In this document: positions 16,178 through 25,263 of the stretch, one piece after another
Layout: each line of letters opens with the position of its first letter
How positions within the stretch are numbered: position 1 is the stretch's first letter
Assembly (NCBI RefSeq): GCF_004153445.1
Contig: NZ_SDQC01000006.1
Span: forward strand, 1 to 64,000
DNA: 64,000 bases
Reading direction: 5' to 3'
Source: Allopusillimonas soli
Lineage (GTDB): Bacteria > Pseudomonadota > Gammaproteobacteria > Burkholderiales > Burkholderiaceae_B
The notes under the pieces: generated by a model
The model's input: the letters and a program-made list of their open reading frames with translations, nothing else
Databases searched by the model: none
What the model was told of the DNA's origin: nothing
Translations under genes and position numbers: made by a program

Positions 16178-16331
16178 TGTTGCCTCCCCAGCCATACAGT
16201 GCGGAAAACGCCACGGGTACCAGCAGCGCCAGCCAAGACACGACATCGCCGAGGCCGTCGTACAGAAGGCCGGACAGCAATCCGACAGTGCTCACGACGC
16301 CTATTACAATCGGCCAGAACCAGATTTTCAT
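16152..16331 (-). CDS. Small two-helix membrane protein
   Basis: A 59-residue protein beginning MKIWFWPIVIGVVSTVGLLS, with two hydrophobic segments and a short charged tail. GGAG precedes the ATG, and the last 26 bases overlap the start of the FMN split-barrel gene. It follows the PepSY gene by 32 bases, so it belongs to the iron operon. I do not recognise the family beyond small inner-membrane proteins found next to PepSY genes. Confidence 0.65.
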   Translation of the reverse strand: MKIWFWPIVIGVVSTVGLLSGLLYDGLGDVVSWLALLVPVAFSALYGWGGNNAADDRRA

Positions 16332-16363
16332 TGTGCCTGCACTCCTGTCATCTCCCCTGCCCC

Positions 16364-17494
16364 CTACGCTTCTCTGGTTTCGGCCTCGGCCAGGACTGCC
16401 AATGCTTCGCGGTGACGAAGATATTTCTTGCCCCACAGGTACACGCCGCTGCCCAGAACGATGATGGCGATAATGTCGAGCAGCGCCCAGACTATTTTCA
16501 GCGGCAGGCCACCATAGTCACCGAAATGTAGCGGCTGCGATATGAACAGCGACTTCACATACCAGGGCATTTCCCGCGTGTCGGTCAGGGTGCCGGTTTG
16601 CGCGTCCACCAGCACCGGGCGCAGCAAGCGGGCCGTCAGCGGGGTGTTGCCTTTCATGAAGGCGGTATAGTGGTGCGGGTCGGCAAATGCCGTACCCGGA
16701 AAGGCGATCAGACGCACTGTCATGTCAGGCGCGGTTTTCGTGGCCGTGACGAATGCGGCCTGCACCGAGCCATTGTCTTTCATGGGCGGCGCATTTTTAT
16801 AGGGCTTGACCATGTCGGCCAATTGGTCGCTCTGCCAGACAGCCAGCACTATGGGATCCAGCGTATTGATAATGCCTGTTGCCCCTACGACCGTCAGCCA
16901 TGCCACCGTGACGATACCCAGCAGATTATGCAGGTCCAGCCATTTGATGCCGCGCCCCTTCTGTCTGCGCACCGTGCCGAAATCCTGTTTGCGCATGAAC
17001 GGCTTGTAGACCACCACGCCGGAAATTATGGCAATCAGTAACAGCAGACCCATAAAGCCAAGAAACAGCTGTCCGGGCAGGCCGGCATATAGGTCTTTGT
17101 GCAGTTGAAGCATGACCTCCATGAAACCCCTGTCATTGGGCTGGCCAAGCACCTGCGCGGTACGCGAATCGATAGCCACTGTCCAGAATTCATCTGGTGG
17201 CGCATCAACCTTGCTGGCCATGGACACCATCGTGATGTGCGGGTGTTCTCCCTCGTCCCAGAACATGTAGCGCACCACTTTTTTGGGTTGTGCCGCCAGC
17301 GCGCTTTCAACAATCGTGTCCAGGCTGGCATTGGGCGTACTTGCGGGCATGGACGGCGCCTCGACCTCGCCCGACAGCTGCTCGATCTCTTCATGGAAGA
17401 TCAATGGCAGCCCGGTCAGGCACAGCACCAGCAGGAAGATCGTGCTGACCAGGCTGGTCCATTTGTGGATGAGTACCCAGGTACGAAGGTGCAT
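16364..17494 (-). CDS. PepSY-associated membrane protein, likely ferric-siderophore reductase-type
   Basis: A 376-residue inner-membrane protein with four hydrophobic segments, at about residues 13-33, 145-165, 190-212 and 335-355. Periplasmic PepSY-like regions lie between them (TIVESALAAQ; LHKDLYAGLPGQLFLGFMGL). Conserved histidines near the membrane (HKW, HKDL, HNLLG, HFGDYGG) suit heme binding. Such proteins sit next to TonB siderophore receptors and are thought to reduce ferric siderophores. It lies four bases after the receptor stop, so the two are co-transcribed. Confidence 0.85.
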   Translation of the reverse strand: MHLRTWVLIHKWTSLVSTIFLLVLCLTGLPLIFHEEIEQLSGEVEAPSMPASTPNASLDTIVESALAAQPKKVVRYMFWDEGEHPHITMVSMASKVDAPPDEFWTVAIDSRTAQVLGQPNDRGFMEVMLQLHKDLYAGLPGQLFLGFMGLLLLIAIISGVVVYKPFMRKQDFGTVRRQKGRGIKWLDLHNLLGIVTVAWLTVVGATGIINTLDPIVLAVWQSDQLADMVKPYKNAPPMKDNGSVQAAFVTATKTAPDMTVRLIAFPGTAFADPHHYTAFMKGNTPLTARLLRPVLVDAQTGTLTDTREMPWYVKSLFISQPLHFGDYGGLPLKIVWALLDIIAIIVLGSGVYLWGKKYLRHREALAVLAEAETREA

Positions 17495-17498
17495 TTTC

Positions 17499-19730
17499 TT
17501 AGAAATTCATTGTTGCCGACAGCATCACGATGCGGCCGGAACCAAGGAACAGATAGCCATCGGATACATTGCTTGCCGAACTGGAGGTCGCCCAATAAGA
17601 TTTGTCGAACAGGTTGTCCACATTCAGGCGCAGCGTCAGGCTTTTGCCGGCAACCTTGGTTCTATAGCGCGCGCCGACATCAAAAGTGGTTACCGAGGGC
17701 AGCTTGTACTTGTTGCCCTGATCCGCATACTGCGAGCCTGTATAGACCACGCGTGCATTCAAGCCCAGGCCCGGGGTCAATACATTGTCCCAATCCACAC
17801 CCAGTGATGCTTGCACATGCGGCACGCCCACGGCGTCATTGCCTTCGTTGACGCCGCCGACCATTTCGTCGAGCTTTCCGCGCATGAAGGTTACGCCGCC
17901 CAATACGCGCACGTCTCTCGCCACTTCACCGAAGGCGTTGATTTCCAGGCCGCGGTTCACCTGCATGCCATTTTCCTGGAGGGAATTATTGAATACCGTG
18001 GCGCTGGGACGCTTGATCTGGTAAAGGCTGACGGTCGTTGCAAAGTTGCCCCAGTCGTACTTGGCACCGACTTCGACCTGTTTGGTTTTCATTGGAGGCA
18101 GCGAGGCCGCCGACGTCACTGCCGGAGGCGAAGCCGACGCGCCTTGAGACAGGCCTTCGATGTAGTTCGCGTAAAGCGACAGGTTCCTGCTGGGTTTGAC
18201 CACCAGGCCCACCACCGGCGTGATGGCGGATTCCTTATAGCCAGGGCCATCCGGCGCGTTAGTGGGCGTGGGAAAGTAGACGTAGTTCTGCTGTTTCACC
18301 GACTGATGACGCGCGCCCAAGGTCAGTTGAACGCTGTCTCCCATGAAAGACAGTGTGTCGGCCAGCGCATAGCTGGTCAGCGTTGCCTCGGTGTATTTCC
18401 CAACTGGGTTCTCTATGCCGTCTGTATTGTGATAATCGCTGGGTGGATCAATCGGCGCGTAAAGATTGTTTGGAATCGACGCATAGCCCCATGGGAATAC
18501 AAAACCGATGTCGGAATCATTGGTCATGCGCGAAAAGCTGGCAACGAGTTTGTGCTTGACGGCACCAGTCGCGAACTTTGCGGTCAGGCCGGTTTCAAAG
18601 CTGGTGGTTTCGGGCTCGAATATCTGCCAGGCTGGAGTCGATACATAGTCGCCATTCATGCCCGTTAGGGTTGCATTGCCAGCAACCGCATCCATTTTAT
18701 GCCTGCGATTGCCCAGTGCCGCATGCACGGTAATGTCATCGTTGATGTCATGCTCAATGCGCCCCACGACCGACGTGTCGCGCATGATGACACGGCCATA
18801 GCCGGGATAGTTCAGGCTGGTGTCCGACGGCGCGCTTGGCAGGCTGTCCAGCGCAGGGCTGATCGAGAATTGGCGCACTTCGTTGTCGATCCGCTGCGAT
18901 ACGTGCAGGATATCCAGCGATGCCCGCGTACGCTCGCCACGGTAGTCCAACGCAACGGACAACAGGCCCTCCCGATCTTCTTGATCATCAATGGTTGTAC
19001 TGCCATCGCGATATACCCCATTGATGCGTATGCCGAACTGGCCGCTGTCGCCAAAACGGCGTCCCACATCTACATGCGTGCCGAATTGTGAATCGGACCA
19101 GTAACTGGCGGTCACGCTCGTCAAGGGCGTATCAAGAGCGCGCTTGGGTACGATATTGATGGCGCCAGCCACAGTGCCGCCTGGCGCCATGCCGCTGAGT
19201 AATGCGGAAGGGCCTTTCAGAATTTCCACGCTCTGGGCAACTTCCAGCGGGACACGGTAGTAGGGAAGTACACCGTACAGGCCGTTGAAAGCGACGTCCT
19301 GACTACTGAAAGGCAGGCCGCGAATGGTGAAGTCTTCGTTGATATTGGTGCGTCCGCTGCCCATGCGTACCGAAGGATCGACAGACACGAGATCAGCCAG
19401 CGTGCGCGCTTGATTGTCCTCGATCAATTGCGCGGTGTAGCTGCTCAGATTGAACGGCGTATCCATGAAATCAGAACCGCCCAGTATGCCCAGGCTTCCG
19501 CCCTCGTTGACCTGGCCACCCACATAGGGCGTTTGCGTCACAGGCTGTGCCGCACCCCGGACGGTTACGGCGGGCAAAGCCGTGACTGTGGATGCAGTTT
19601 GCGCTTGGGCGCTCGCCAACGGCAACGTCATGCAGGCGCATGCGGCGTGAACGGCCAATACAAGCGCGCTGGGGCGGACGAAACAGCGCCTCGCACCCTG
19701 GCCGCGGGCATAATGGGGATACGCATGCAT
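17499..19730 (-). CDS. TonB-dependent siderophore receptor
   Basis: A 743-residue outer-membrane receptor. A signal peptide is followed by the TonB-box and plug region (TLADLVSVDPSVRMGSGRTN, FTIRGLPF, VEILKGPSALLSGMAPGGTV) and a beta barrel ending in aromatic F (IVMLSATMNF). The plug and length match ferric-siderophore receptors of the FpvA/FhuE type. PepSY, small membrane and FMN genes follow. Regulation by iron is expected, and an AT-rich palindrome lies upstream at 19,807-19,835. The siderophore cannot be named. Confidence 0.93.
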   Translation of the reverse strand: MHAYPHYARGQGARRCFVRPSALVLAVHAACACMTLPLASAQAQTASTVTALPAVTVRGAAQPVTQTPYVGGQVNEGGSLGILGGSDFMDTPFNLSSYTAQLIEDNQARTLADLVSVDPSVRMGSGRTNINEDFTIRGLPFSSQDVAFNGLYGVLPYYRVPLEVAQSVEILKGPSALLSGMAPGGTVAGAINIVPKRALDTPLTSVTASYWSDSQFGTHVDVGRRFGDSGQFGIRINGVYRDGSTTIDDQEDREGLLSVALDYRGERTRASLDILHVSQRIDNEVRQFSISPALDSLPSAPSDTSLNYPGYGRVIMRDTSVVGRIEHDINDDITVHAALGNRRHKMDAVAGNATLTGMNGDYVSTPAWQIFEPETTSFETGLTAKFATGAVKHKLVASFSRMTNDSDIGFVFPWGYASIPNNLYAPIDPPSDYHNTDGIENPVGKYTEATLTSYALADTLSFMGDSVQLTLGARHQSVKQQNYVYFPTPTNAPDGPGYKESAITPVVGLVVKPSRNLSLYANYIEGLSQGASASPPAVTSAASLPPMKTKQVEVGAKYDWGNFATTVSLYQIKRPSATVFNNSLQENGMQVNRGLEINAFGEVARDVRVLGGVTFMRGKLDEMVGGVNEGNDAVGVPHVQASLGVDWDNVLTPGLGLNARVVYTGSQYADQGNKYKLPSVTTFDVGARYRTKVAGKSLTLRLNVDNLFDKSYWATSSSASNVSDGYLFLGSGRIVMLSATMNF

Positions 19731-19806
19731 GTTTATTATTTATCCCAATGTTGATATGCGTGAGAATCGGCAGACGGTATTCTTGCAATAGCAGCCAATT
19801 CTAATA

Positions 19807-19835
19807 ATATAAATAAGACTTGTTATTATTTATAT
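19807..19835. promoter_or_regulatory. Perfect 10-bp AT-rich inverted repeat upstream of the siderophore receptor
   Basis: ATATAAATAA and TTATTTATAT flank nine bases. It lies about 80 bases before the receptor start, in its promoter region. A Fur site is the expectation, but the sequence is not a good copy of the 19-base Fur consensus, so another regulator is possible. Confidence 0.45.
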
Positions 19836-19969
19836 AATACACAGAACTTTGTCGATATCAAAGCTCCTCATTCAACACTTGTCGGCTGCGCCAGTAGAGG
19901 GCTCAATAGGGCCGGCCAGATACTTCAAGGCCAGGCATGCCACTTTCCGAGATTATCGGATCACCAGGA

Positions 19970-20039
19970 AGGAAGTCCCAACTCTTACCTGGAGTGGATA
20001 TATAAAGCGTGTACGATTGCTTCAAGCAAGGGACTTCCT
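19970..20039. repeat. Spaced inverted repeat, possible AraC-type remnant between iron and MFS genes
   Basis: AGGAAGTCCC (19,970-19,979) and GGGACTTCCT (20,030-20,039) are perfect 10-base partners 50 bases apart; the right arm lies in the last codons of the MFS gene. The plus strand between reads TWSGYIKRVRLLQARDFLRS, like the second helix-turn-helix of AraC regulators. This may be a trace of a lost siderophore regulator, but it is weak evidence. Confidence 0.3.
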
Positions 20040-21242
20040 GCGCAGTGCTAGCACAAGCGCCAGCACCGCCAATATGAGTGGGGCAAAGGATACTACGAGC
20101 ACCATGTCCCATCCATAAGCACTCAACAGCCCTCCCGAAGAGAACGATCCTATGGCCATCAAGCCAAATACAATGAAATCATTAAGGGACTGAACCCGTG
20201 TCTTTTCCTCTGGCCTATGGCTTTCAAGAACCAGAGCGGATGCGCCAAGAAATCCGAAATTCCAACCTATTCCCAAGAGAATCAACGTTGCCCAGAAGTG
20301 AGCAACGTCGATACCTGCCAAGCCCACTGCGGCTGAAAGTCCTGTCAGCAGCATACCCACCATTGCCACGCGCCCCGCGCCAAAGCGCTTGATAAGGCTT
20401 CCAGTGAAGAAACTCGGCCCGTACATCGCAATAACATGCCATTGGAGCCCCAGGTTGGCAGATGCTTGAGAATGGCCGCACATGTGCATCGCCAAAGGCG
20501 CGGCCGTCATCAGGAAATTCATCAGCATATAAGAGACTGCCCCGCTTATCACCGCGGCAATAAAGTGTGGTTGCCGCGCGATCATCGACAGGGGCCGACC
20601 GCCGTTCACTTCCGCAGCCGTTGGCATCGGCAGCCTGACGCCCAGTAATATGAACGCCGATATGGCGGCAACCACAGCTTGGGCAAGAAATGTGGCCGCG
20701 AATACATGTGGCTGCCATAGACTCATCGTCCAGGTAACAAGCTGTGGGCCGATGACGCCCGCCAGGACGCCGCCTGCCATAACAAGCGACAGCGCACTTG
20801 CGCGACGGTCGGCAGCCACGCCATCAGCGGCGGCAAAACGAAATGTCAATACCACGGCGGCATAGCCTCCACCAAAAAAAGTGGCAAGGCAAAACAGCCA
20901 GAAGGAGCCAAGGACGACCGCGAGCATGGCCAATAACCCCGTCAACACGCCAGCACCAGTGCCGGCCAGGAACGCAGTACGACGGCCATGGCGCCGGGCA
21001 ATCATACCTGCCGGCAGGATGCATGCCGCCATGCCAACCACAAAAATGGAAATCGGCAAGGTGGCCAGTACGGGCGAGGGCGCCAGCATGTCGCCAACGA
21101 TTGCGCCAGTCGCGTAGACCACTGTCGAGTTCGCTCCCGCAAGCGCTTGCGCAATGGAAAGGCGCCAGATGTTACCTCTTTGAACATTCCTGGGCAGTTC
21201 ATTCAAATTACTTATCGCGGCGGTACCGTGTGCGCTGGTCAT
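20022..21242 (-). CDS. Major facilitator superfamily transporter
   Basis: A 406-residue, 12-helix transporter. The loop 2-3 motif reads GMIARRHGRRTAFLAGTGAG and the mid-protein loop contains the expected charged stretch (LPMPTAAEVNGGRPLSMIAR). ATG at 21,242 is chosen over a TTG 36 bases earlier; neither has a strong ribosome site. It lies 59 bases after the alcohol-dehydrogenase-like gene and may be co-transcribed with it and the cupin gene. The direction and substrate of transport are unknown. Confidence 0.88.
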   Translation of the reverse strand: MTSAHGTAAISNLNELPRNVQRGNIWRLSIAQALAGANSTVVYATGAIVGDMLAPSPVLATLPISIFVVGMAACILPAGMIARRHGRRTAFLAGTGAGVLTGLLAMLAVVLGSFWLFCLATFFGGGYAAVVLTFRFAAADGVAADRRASALSLVMAGGVLAGVIGPQLVTWTMSLWQPHVFAATFLAQAVVAAISAFILLGVRLPMPTAAEVNGGRPLSMIARQPHFIAAVISGAVSYMLMNFLMTAAPLAMHMCGHSQASANLGLQWHVIAMYGPSFFTGSLIKRFGAGRVAMVGMLLTGLSAAVGLAGIDVAHFWATLILLGIGWNFGFLGASALVLESHRPEEKTRVQSLNDFIVFGLMAIGSFSSGGLLSAYGWDMVLVVSFAPLILAVLALVLALRRKSLA

Positions 21243-21300
21243 ATGTATCCGTTTTAGGCGGGAAGGCCTTCTCTTCAATAAGGGGTCAAATAGATGCTGT

Positions 21301-22326
21301 TCACTTCTGCGCAGTCATGGTCAATACCACGCGGAACTTGGCATCCCCAGACGCCATCCTCTGACAAGCTTCGCCCGCCTGCTCCAATGGCATGCGCTCA
21401 ATCCTGGGCCGTACGTCCGCCAGTACACTGAAGCTGAGTGCTTTTTCGCTTTCATAGGGAGAGCCGGTGATGGATCCCATGACGCTGCGTTCTCCGCCAA
21501 TCAGCATTCCCAAGGGAACGGAAAGCGGACTCTTGCCTGGATTAAGCACGACCAGACGCCCTTTGGGTGACAAAGCGCTTATCAGCGCAGAGATGGTCTC
21601 CATGTGATCGATCATGGTAATCATTGCCTGCGCCCCGCCCATGTCCTTGATTCTCGCGGCGGCATCTTCCTGCCGGTTGTCGATATAAACGTGCGCACCC
21701 AGTGCCAATGCGTCATCGGCGATATCGGCACCGCGCCCTACCGCAACGACTCTGAAACCCATGCGGCGCGCATATTGAACTGCCATGTGGCCCAAGCCGC
21801 CAATACCCAATACGACAACGAGATCGCCCGCTTCGGCGCCGCATTTCTTCAGTGCGTTGAACGTGGCGACGCCGGCGCATAGAATGGGGGCCGCGTCCTC
21901 AGCGTCCAATTCGTCAGGAATCGAGACCAAACCGGCACAGCGTGCCAGCATCATTTCTGCATATCCGCCATCAATGTCAACACCAACAACTTGCTGATTT
22001 CTACAAAGCTGGAATCGGCCTTGCCGGCATTGGTCGCATTCGTTGCAGTGACCGCCGAGACGGCCCACGCCCACGCGTTGCCCCACCGCCCATAACGGCG
22101 GAACATACGGGCCAAGCGCCGCGATCCGCCCAACCACCTCATGGCCAGGTACACGCGACAAGCGGGCGGCGGCAGCCTTTTCTATATCGGCGAGGTCCAC
22201 GCCACAAACGCCACAAGCTTCCACTTCAATCAGAACTTCTCCCGCCATCGGATCAGGCGCATCACGCGCAACTATCTCCAGCGTGCCCGAGCGGCCGACC
22301 TGCATCGCCCGATAAGTTTTATTCAT
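21301..22326 (-). CDS. Zinc-dependent alcohol dehydrogenase (MDR family)
   Basis: A 341-residue medium-chain dehydrogenase. Catalytic zinc ligands lie in ACGVCGVDL and PGHEVVG; the structural zinc site is the four-cysteine cluster in GGHCNECDQCRQGRFQLC; the NAD(P) loop is VVVLGIGGLGHMAVQYARRM. This resembles class III-type aliphatic or cinnamyl alcohol dehydrogenases (AdhP/YahK-like). It overlaps the cupin gene by four bases (ATGA), so the two are coupled. Confidence 0.92.
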   Translation of the reverse strand: MNKTYRAMQVGRSGTLEIVARDAPDPMAGEVLIEVEACGVCGVDLADIEKAAAARLSRVPGHEVVGRIAALGPYVPPLWAVGQRVGVGRLGGHCNECDQCRQGRFQLCRNQQVVGVDIDGGYAEMMLARCAGLVSIPDELDAEDAAPILCAGVATFNALKKCGAEAGDLVVVLGIGGLGHMAVQYARRMGFRVVAVGRGADIADDALALGAHVYIDNRQEDAAARIKDMGGAQAMITMIDHMETISALISALSPKGRLVVLNPGKSPLSVPLGMLIGGERSVMGSITGSPYESEKALSFSVLADVRPRIERMPLEQAGEACQRMASGDAKFRVVLTMTAQK

Positions 22327-23036
22327 GCCATCCCTCGACTGCGGTAGTTGGAGAAATGCTCATAATCCCCCGTCGGTAGGTTCTGGCCTGCAAGATGGCC
22401 GGTCTTGAGATAAATGCTCGCACCAGCAACATCCGCGATGAAATCCGGATAATGTCCGGATGGCAAGCGCAGCCAACTACCGCTGACATACTGTTTTTGT
22501 CCCTCGCTCAAGGTACCTTCAAGTATCAATATCTCGGCCCCATTGACGAAACCGTCGAAGACTCGGTTGCCCGCCATCAGGCGCTGCATGGTAACGTGCT
22601 CAGCATCGCTAGCGAACAATAGGCAGGACCGCCTGCCGCGCTGCGTTTCCCACCGAGACGTATCGCGCGTATCGATGCGCACGCTGCCGCGTTCGCTCGC
22701 GGACATCTGCCAGAGTTTGACGAAGATGACCGCCCCTTCCTTGCTTGAAGGTTGATGGCTGGACCCGGGCGGATTGCGTAGATACCAGCCAGCTGGATAA
22801 TCCACTCGTCCTTCGGAGAGATTGCCGGAAAGGACCAGAATCTCTTCCCCGCCCGGATGCTCGTGGCGCGGAAAATTGGATCCGGCCGTATAGCGCACGA
22901 TACTGGTCGCCCTAGCCTTCTCACCGCCCTGCCGGTCCAGCATGACGCGCTCGACCCCTGGCTGCGGCGAAGCTACCCACTGGTACTGTTGTGGTGTCAC
23001 GACAGCTCGGCGCGAAAAATCCGCATTGACTAGCAT
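22323..23036 (-). CDS. Two-domain cupin, ChrR-like
   Basis: A 237-residue protein with two ChrR-type cupin repeats. The first has the metal-binding HEHPGGEEILVLSG (about 58-71) with the downstream histidine in NPPGSSHQP. The second (GAEILILEGTLSEG, LRLPSGHYPDF) has lost several histidines. In ChrR this fold pairs with an anti-sigma zinc domain, which is absent here, so it is more likely an enzyme or sensor. It lies first in a three-gene set with the dehydrogenase and MFS transporter. Confidence 0.8.
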   Translation of the reverse strand: MLVNADFSRRAVVTPQQYQWVASPQPGVERVMLDRQGGEKARATSIVRYTAGSNFPRHEHPGGEEILVLSGNLSEGRVDYPAGWYLRNPPGSSHQPSSKEGAVIFVKLWQMSASERGSVRIDTRDTSRWETQRGRRSCLLFASDAEHVTMQRLMAGNRVFDGFVNGAEILILEGTLSEGQKQYVSGSWLRLPSGHYPDFIADVAGASIYLKTGHLAGQNLPTGDYEHFSNYRSRGMA

Positions 23037-23057
23037 ATTCGTTATCGTTACCCGAGC

Positions 23058-23159
23058 TTAGACCATGTCGTAGATTCGCACGTGGGGAGCCGCAGCCAGC
23101 AATTTGGCCACGGATCGATTAGCGGTTTCGATCTTCAGTGTTATTTCCAGGTGGCTCAT
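23058..23159 (-). pseudogene. 33-residue ORF, probably an internally deleted small protein
   Basis: From ATG at 23,159, behind a strong AGGAG, the minus strand reads MSHLEITLKIETANRSVA, then KLLAAAPHVRIYDMV and TAA. I recall proteins of about 95 residues that begin (F/L)EITL...ANR and end LLAA.P.VRIY, so this looks like both ends joined after an in-frame loss of about 60 codons. It is just upstream of the cupin gene and may share its transcript. The family match is from memory. Confidence 0.45.
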
Positions 23160-23310
23160 TGCTTCACTCCTGTGTAGATGCAGGGACAATTCTCCTTTAA
23201 TGATCATCTAATCACAACGACGAAATTCTTTCTCTATACAAAAGAAAAACTTTACCGGTGGTTGACTAAGCCTCCACGCTGTGCTTTATTTGGCTAAAGT
23301 CTTTCTTCTC

Positions 23311-24228
23311 ATGAAATCGCCCTCTTACCTCAATGCTTTGCGTGCGTTCGAAGCCAGCGCTCGCCATCAGAGCTTTTCCGCCGCCGCCACCGAAATGCAC
23401 GTGACGCCGGCCGCCGTAGGTCAGCTCGTACGCTCGCTGGAAGACTGGCTCGGCTCACCGCTGTTTCTCAGGACTACTGGTGGGCGTACGCGTTTGATCC
23501 TCACCGATGCCGCCGAGCGCGCACTCCCGGACATCCGAGCAGGCTTTGATCGGCTGAACATTGGCCTGAGCAGACTGCGAGACGATTCCAAGTCTGGTGT
23601 GCTGACTGTGACAGTAAGCCCCGCATTCGCAGCCAAGTGGCTTTTGCCAAAGATAGAGAATTTTCAAGCCCTCTGCCCTGAGACCGATGTACGTCTTGAT
23701 ACTAACCTCAGACTGATGGATTTCGCTGCCCAAGGCATTGATGTCGGCGTGCGATATGGCCGAGGCGACTGGCATGGACTGGTAGTCGAAAAATTAATGG
23801 AGGAGCAAATCTATCCCGTCTGTTCGCCTGACTGGCTTGCAAGAAATGGCCCCCTTGATAACCCACAGGATCTCGCCGGCAAAGCGCTCATTCATGATTT
23901 ATCAGTGGATACCCATATCGGCTTCGCCTCATGGAGCGCCTGGCTACAATATGCAGGCGCCACACAAGCCGACTCGACCAGGGGAATGCAGGTCAATAAT
24001 TCGGCCGCCGTGTTGCAGGCTGCCATCGACGGGCATGGCGTCGCCCTGGCCCGCAGTGTCATGGCATATGACGATGTATCAGCAGGTCGGCTCATCCGCC
24101 TATTTCCTGATGTCAACCTGCTGTCCGAGTTGGCCTACTTTATCGTTTATCGCGCCGAAAGCGCCTCGTTGGCAAAACTGCAGGCATTTCGGCGATGGCT
24201 AATACTGGAGGCGACGCGGTTCAAATGA
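23311..24228 (+). CDS. LysR-family regulator (GcvA-like)
   Basis: A 305-residue regulator. The N-terminal helix-turn-helix reads FSAAATEMHVTPAAVGQLVR with the usual PLFLRTTGG wing, and the effector-binding domain starts near residue 90. The start at 23,311 (MKSPSYLNALRAFEASAR) matches the normal LysR beginning; a GTG 30 bases upstream is less likely. It diverges from the cupin-dehydrogenase-MFS set and is the obvious candidate to regulate it. The stop directly adjoins the stop of the oxidoreductase on the other strand. Confidence 0.92.
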   Translation: MKSPSYLNALRAFEASARHQSFSAAATEMHVTPAAVGQLVRSLEDWLGSPLFLRTTGGRTRLILTDAAERALPDIRAGFDRLNIGLSRLRDDSKSGVLTVTVSPAFAAKWLLPKIENFQALCPETDVRLDTNLRLMDFAAQGIDVGVRYGRGDWHGLVVEKLMEEQIYPVCSPDWLARNGPLDNPQDLAGKALIHDLSVDTHIGFASWSAWLQYAGATQADSTRGMQVNNSAAVLQAAIDGHGVALARSVMAYDDVSAGRLIRLFPDVNLLSELAYFIVYRAESASLAKLQAFRRWLILEATRFK

Positions 24229-25263
24229 TCAGTCCGACACCCGAACCACCAGCTTGCCAAGGTTGCTGCCCCGCAGCATGCCGATAAAGGCGGCAGGCGC
24301 CTGCTCCAGACCTTCCGCGATGTCTTCCGTCGGTATGACGAGGCCGGCCGCAAGCCATGTTTCCATGTCCTGGCGGAACGCATCGAAGCGCCTCTCATAA
24401 TGATCCAGGATGATGAGACCTTGCATGAGCAGGCGTTTCTGCAGGATTGCCGTCATCAGTTCAGGCCGACGGTCGGGGCCCGGCAGGCGCGTATCCGTGT
24501 CGTTGTAATGCGCGATGACGCCGATCACCGGAACGCGTGCGCCTACGTTCAACAATGGCAACACGGCATCGAACACCGCGCCGCCCACGCTTTCGAAGTA
24601 CACATCTATGCCTTGCGGGCAGCTGGCCGCCAGGTTCTCCGCAAAGAGCGGGTTGCGGTGATCGAGACATGCGTCCAAGCCCAGATTCTCCACCGCATGC
24701 CGACATTTCTCTGCGCCGCCCGCAATGCCTATGACGCGCGCACCTTTGATCCTGGCTATCTGCCCCACGATTGAGCCGACCGCGCCTGTGGCGGCGGCCA
24801 CGACAACGGTGTCTCCCGCCTGCGGTTGACCTATGTCCAGCAGGCCGACGTAGGCGGTGAAGGCCGGCATGCCCAGCGCGCCGAGCGCCAGTGACGGGCG
24901 ATCCGTGGCGCCAAGCGGCATGAGACCTTCCCCATTAGACACGGCGTAGTCCTGCCAGCCGGAGTTGGCCAGCACCAGGTCGCCAGCCTGGAATGCCGGA
25001 TGCCGCGATTCTGTGACGCGGCAGACGGTACCTCCGATCATCACCTCCCCAAGGGAAATAGATGGTGCGTAGACGGGGCCATCCTCGTTCATCACGTTCC
25101 GCATATAGGGATCCAGCGACAGGTACAGCGTGCGCAGCAGCACCTCGCCTTCGGCGAGTGCCGGTAGCGGCCGCGTTTCGATGCGGAAGTTTTCCGGTGC
25201 TGGCAGGCCTTGCGGGCGCGAAGCCAAGAGGATGCGCCGATTGATCAGGTCAGTTTGTTTCAC
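24229..25263 (-). CDS. NADP-dependent double-bond reductase (CurA / leukotriene B4 dehydrogenase-like)
   Basis: A 344-residue zinc-free MDR enzyme with the family marks RTLYLSLDPYMR, the NADP loop VVVAAATGAVGSIVGQIARI and GIDVYFESVGG. E. coli CurA is of the same length. GTG at 25,263 is chosen because it gives the normal N terminus and has AGGA upstream; the longer frame to 25,347 would run far into the MFS gene. It overlaps the stop of the MFS gene by 14 bases, so translation is probably coupled. It should reduce enones or enals. Confidence 0.88.
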   Translation of the reverse strand: MKQTDLINRRILLASRPQGLPAPENFRIETRPLPALAEGEVLLRTLYLSLDPYMRNVMNEDGPVYAPSISLGEVMIGGTVCRVTESRHPAFQAGDLVLANSGWQDYAVSNGEGLMPLGATDRPSLALGALGMPAFTAYVGLLDIGQPQAGDTVVVAAATGAVGSIVGQIARIKGARVIGIAGGAEKCRHAVENLGLDACLDHRNPLFAENLAASCPQGIDVYFESVGGAVFDAVLPLLNVGARVPVIGVIAHYNDTDTRLPGPDRRPELMTAILQKRLLMQGLIILDHYERRFDAFRQDMETWLAAGLVIPTEDIAEGLEQAPAAFIGMLRGSNLGKLVVRVSD

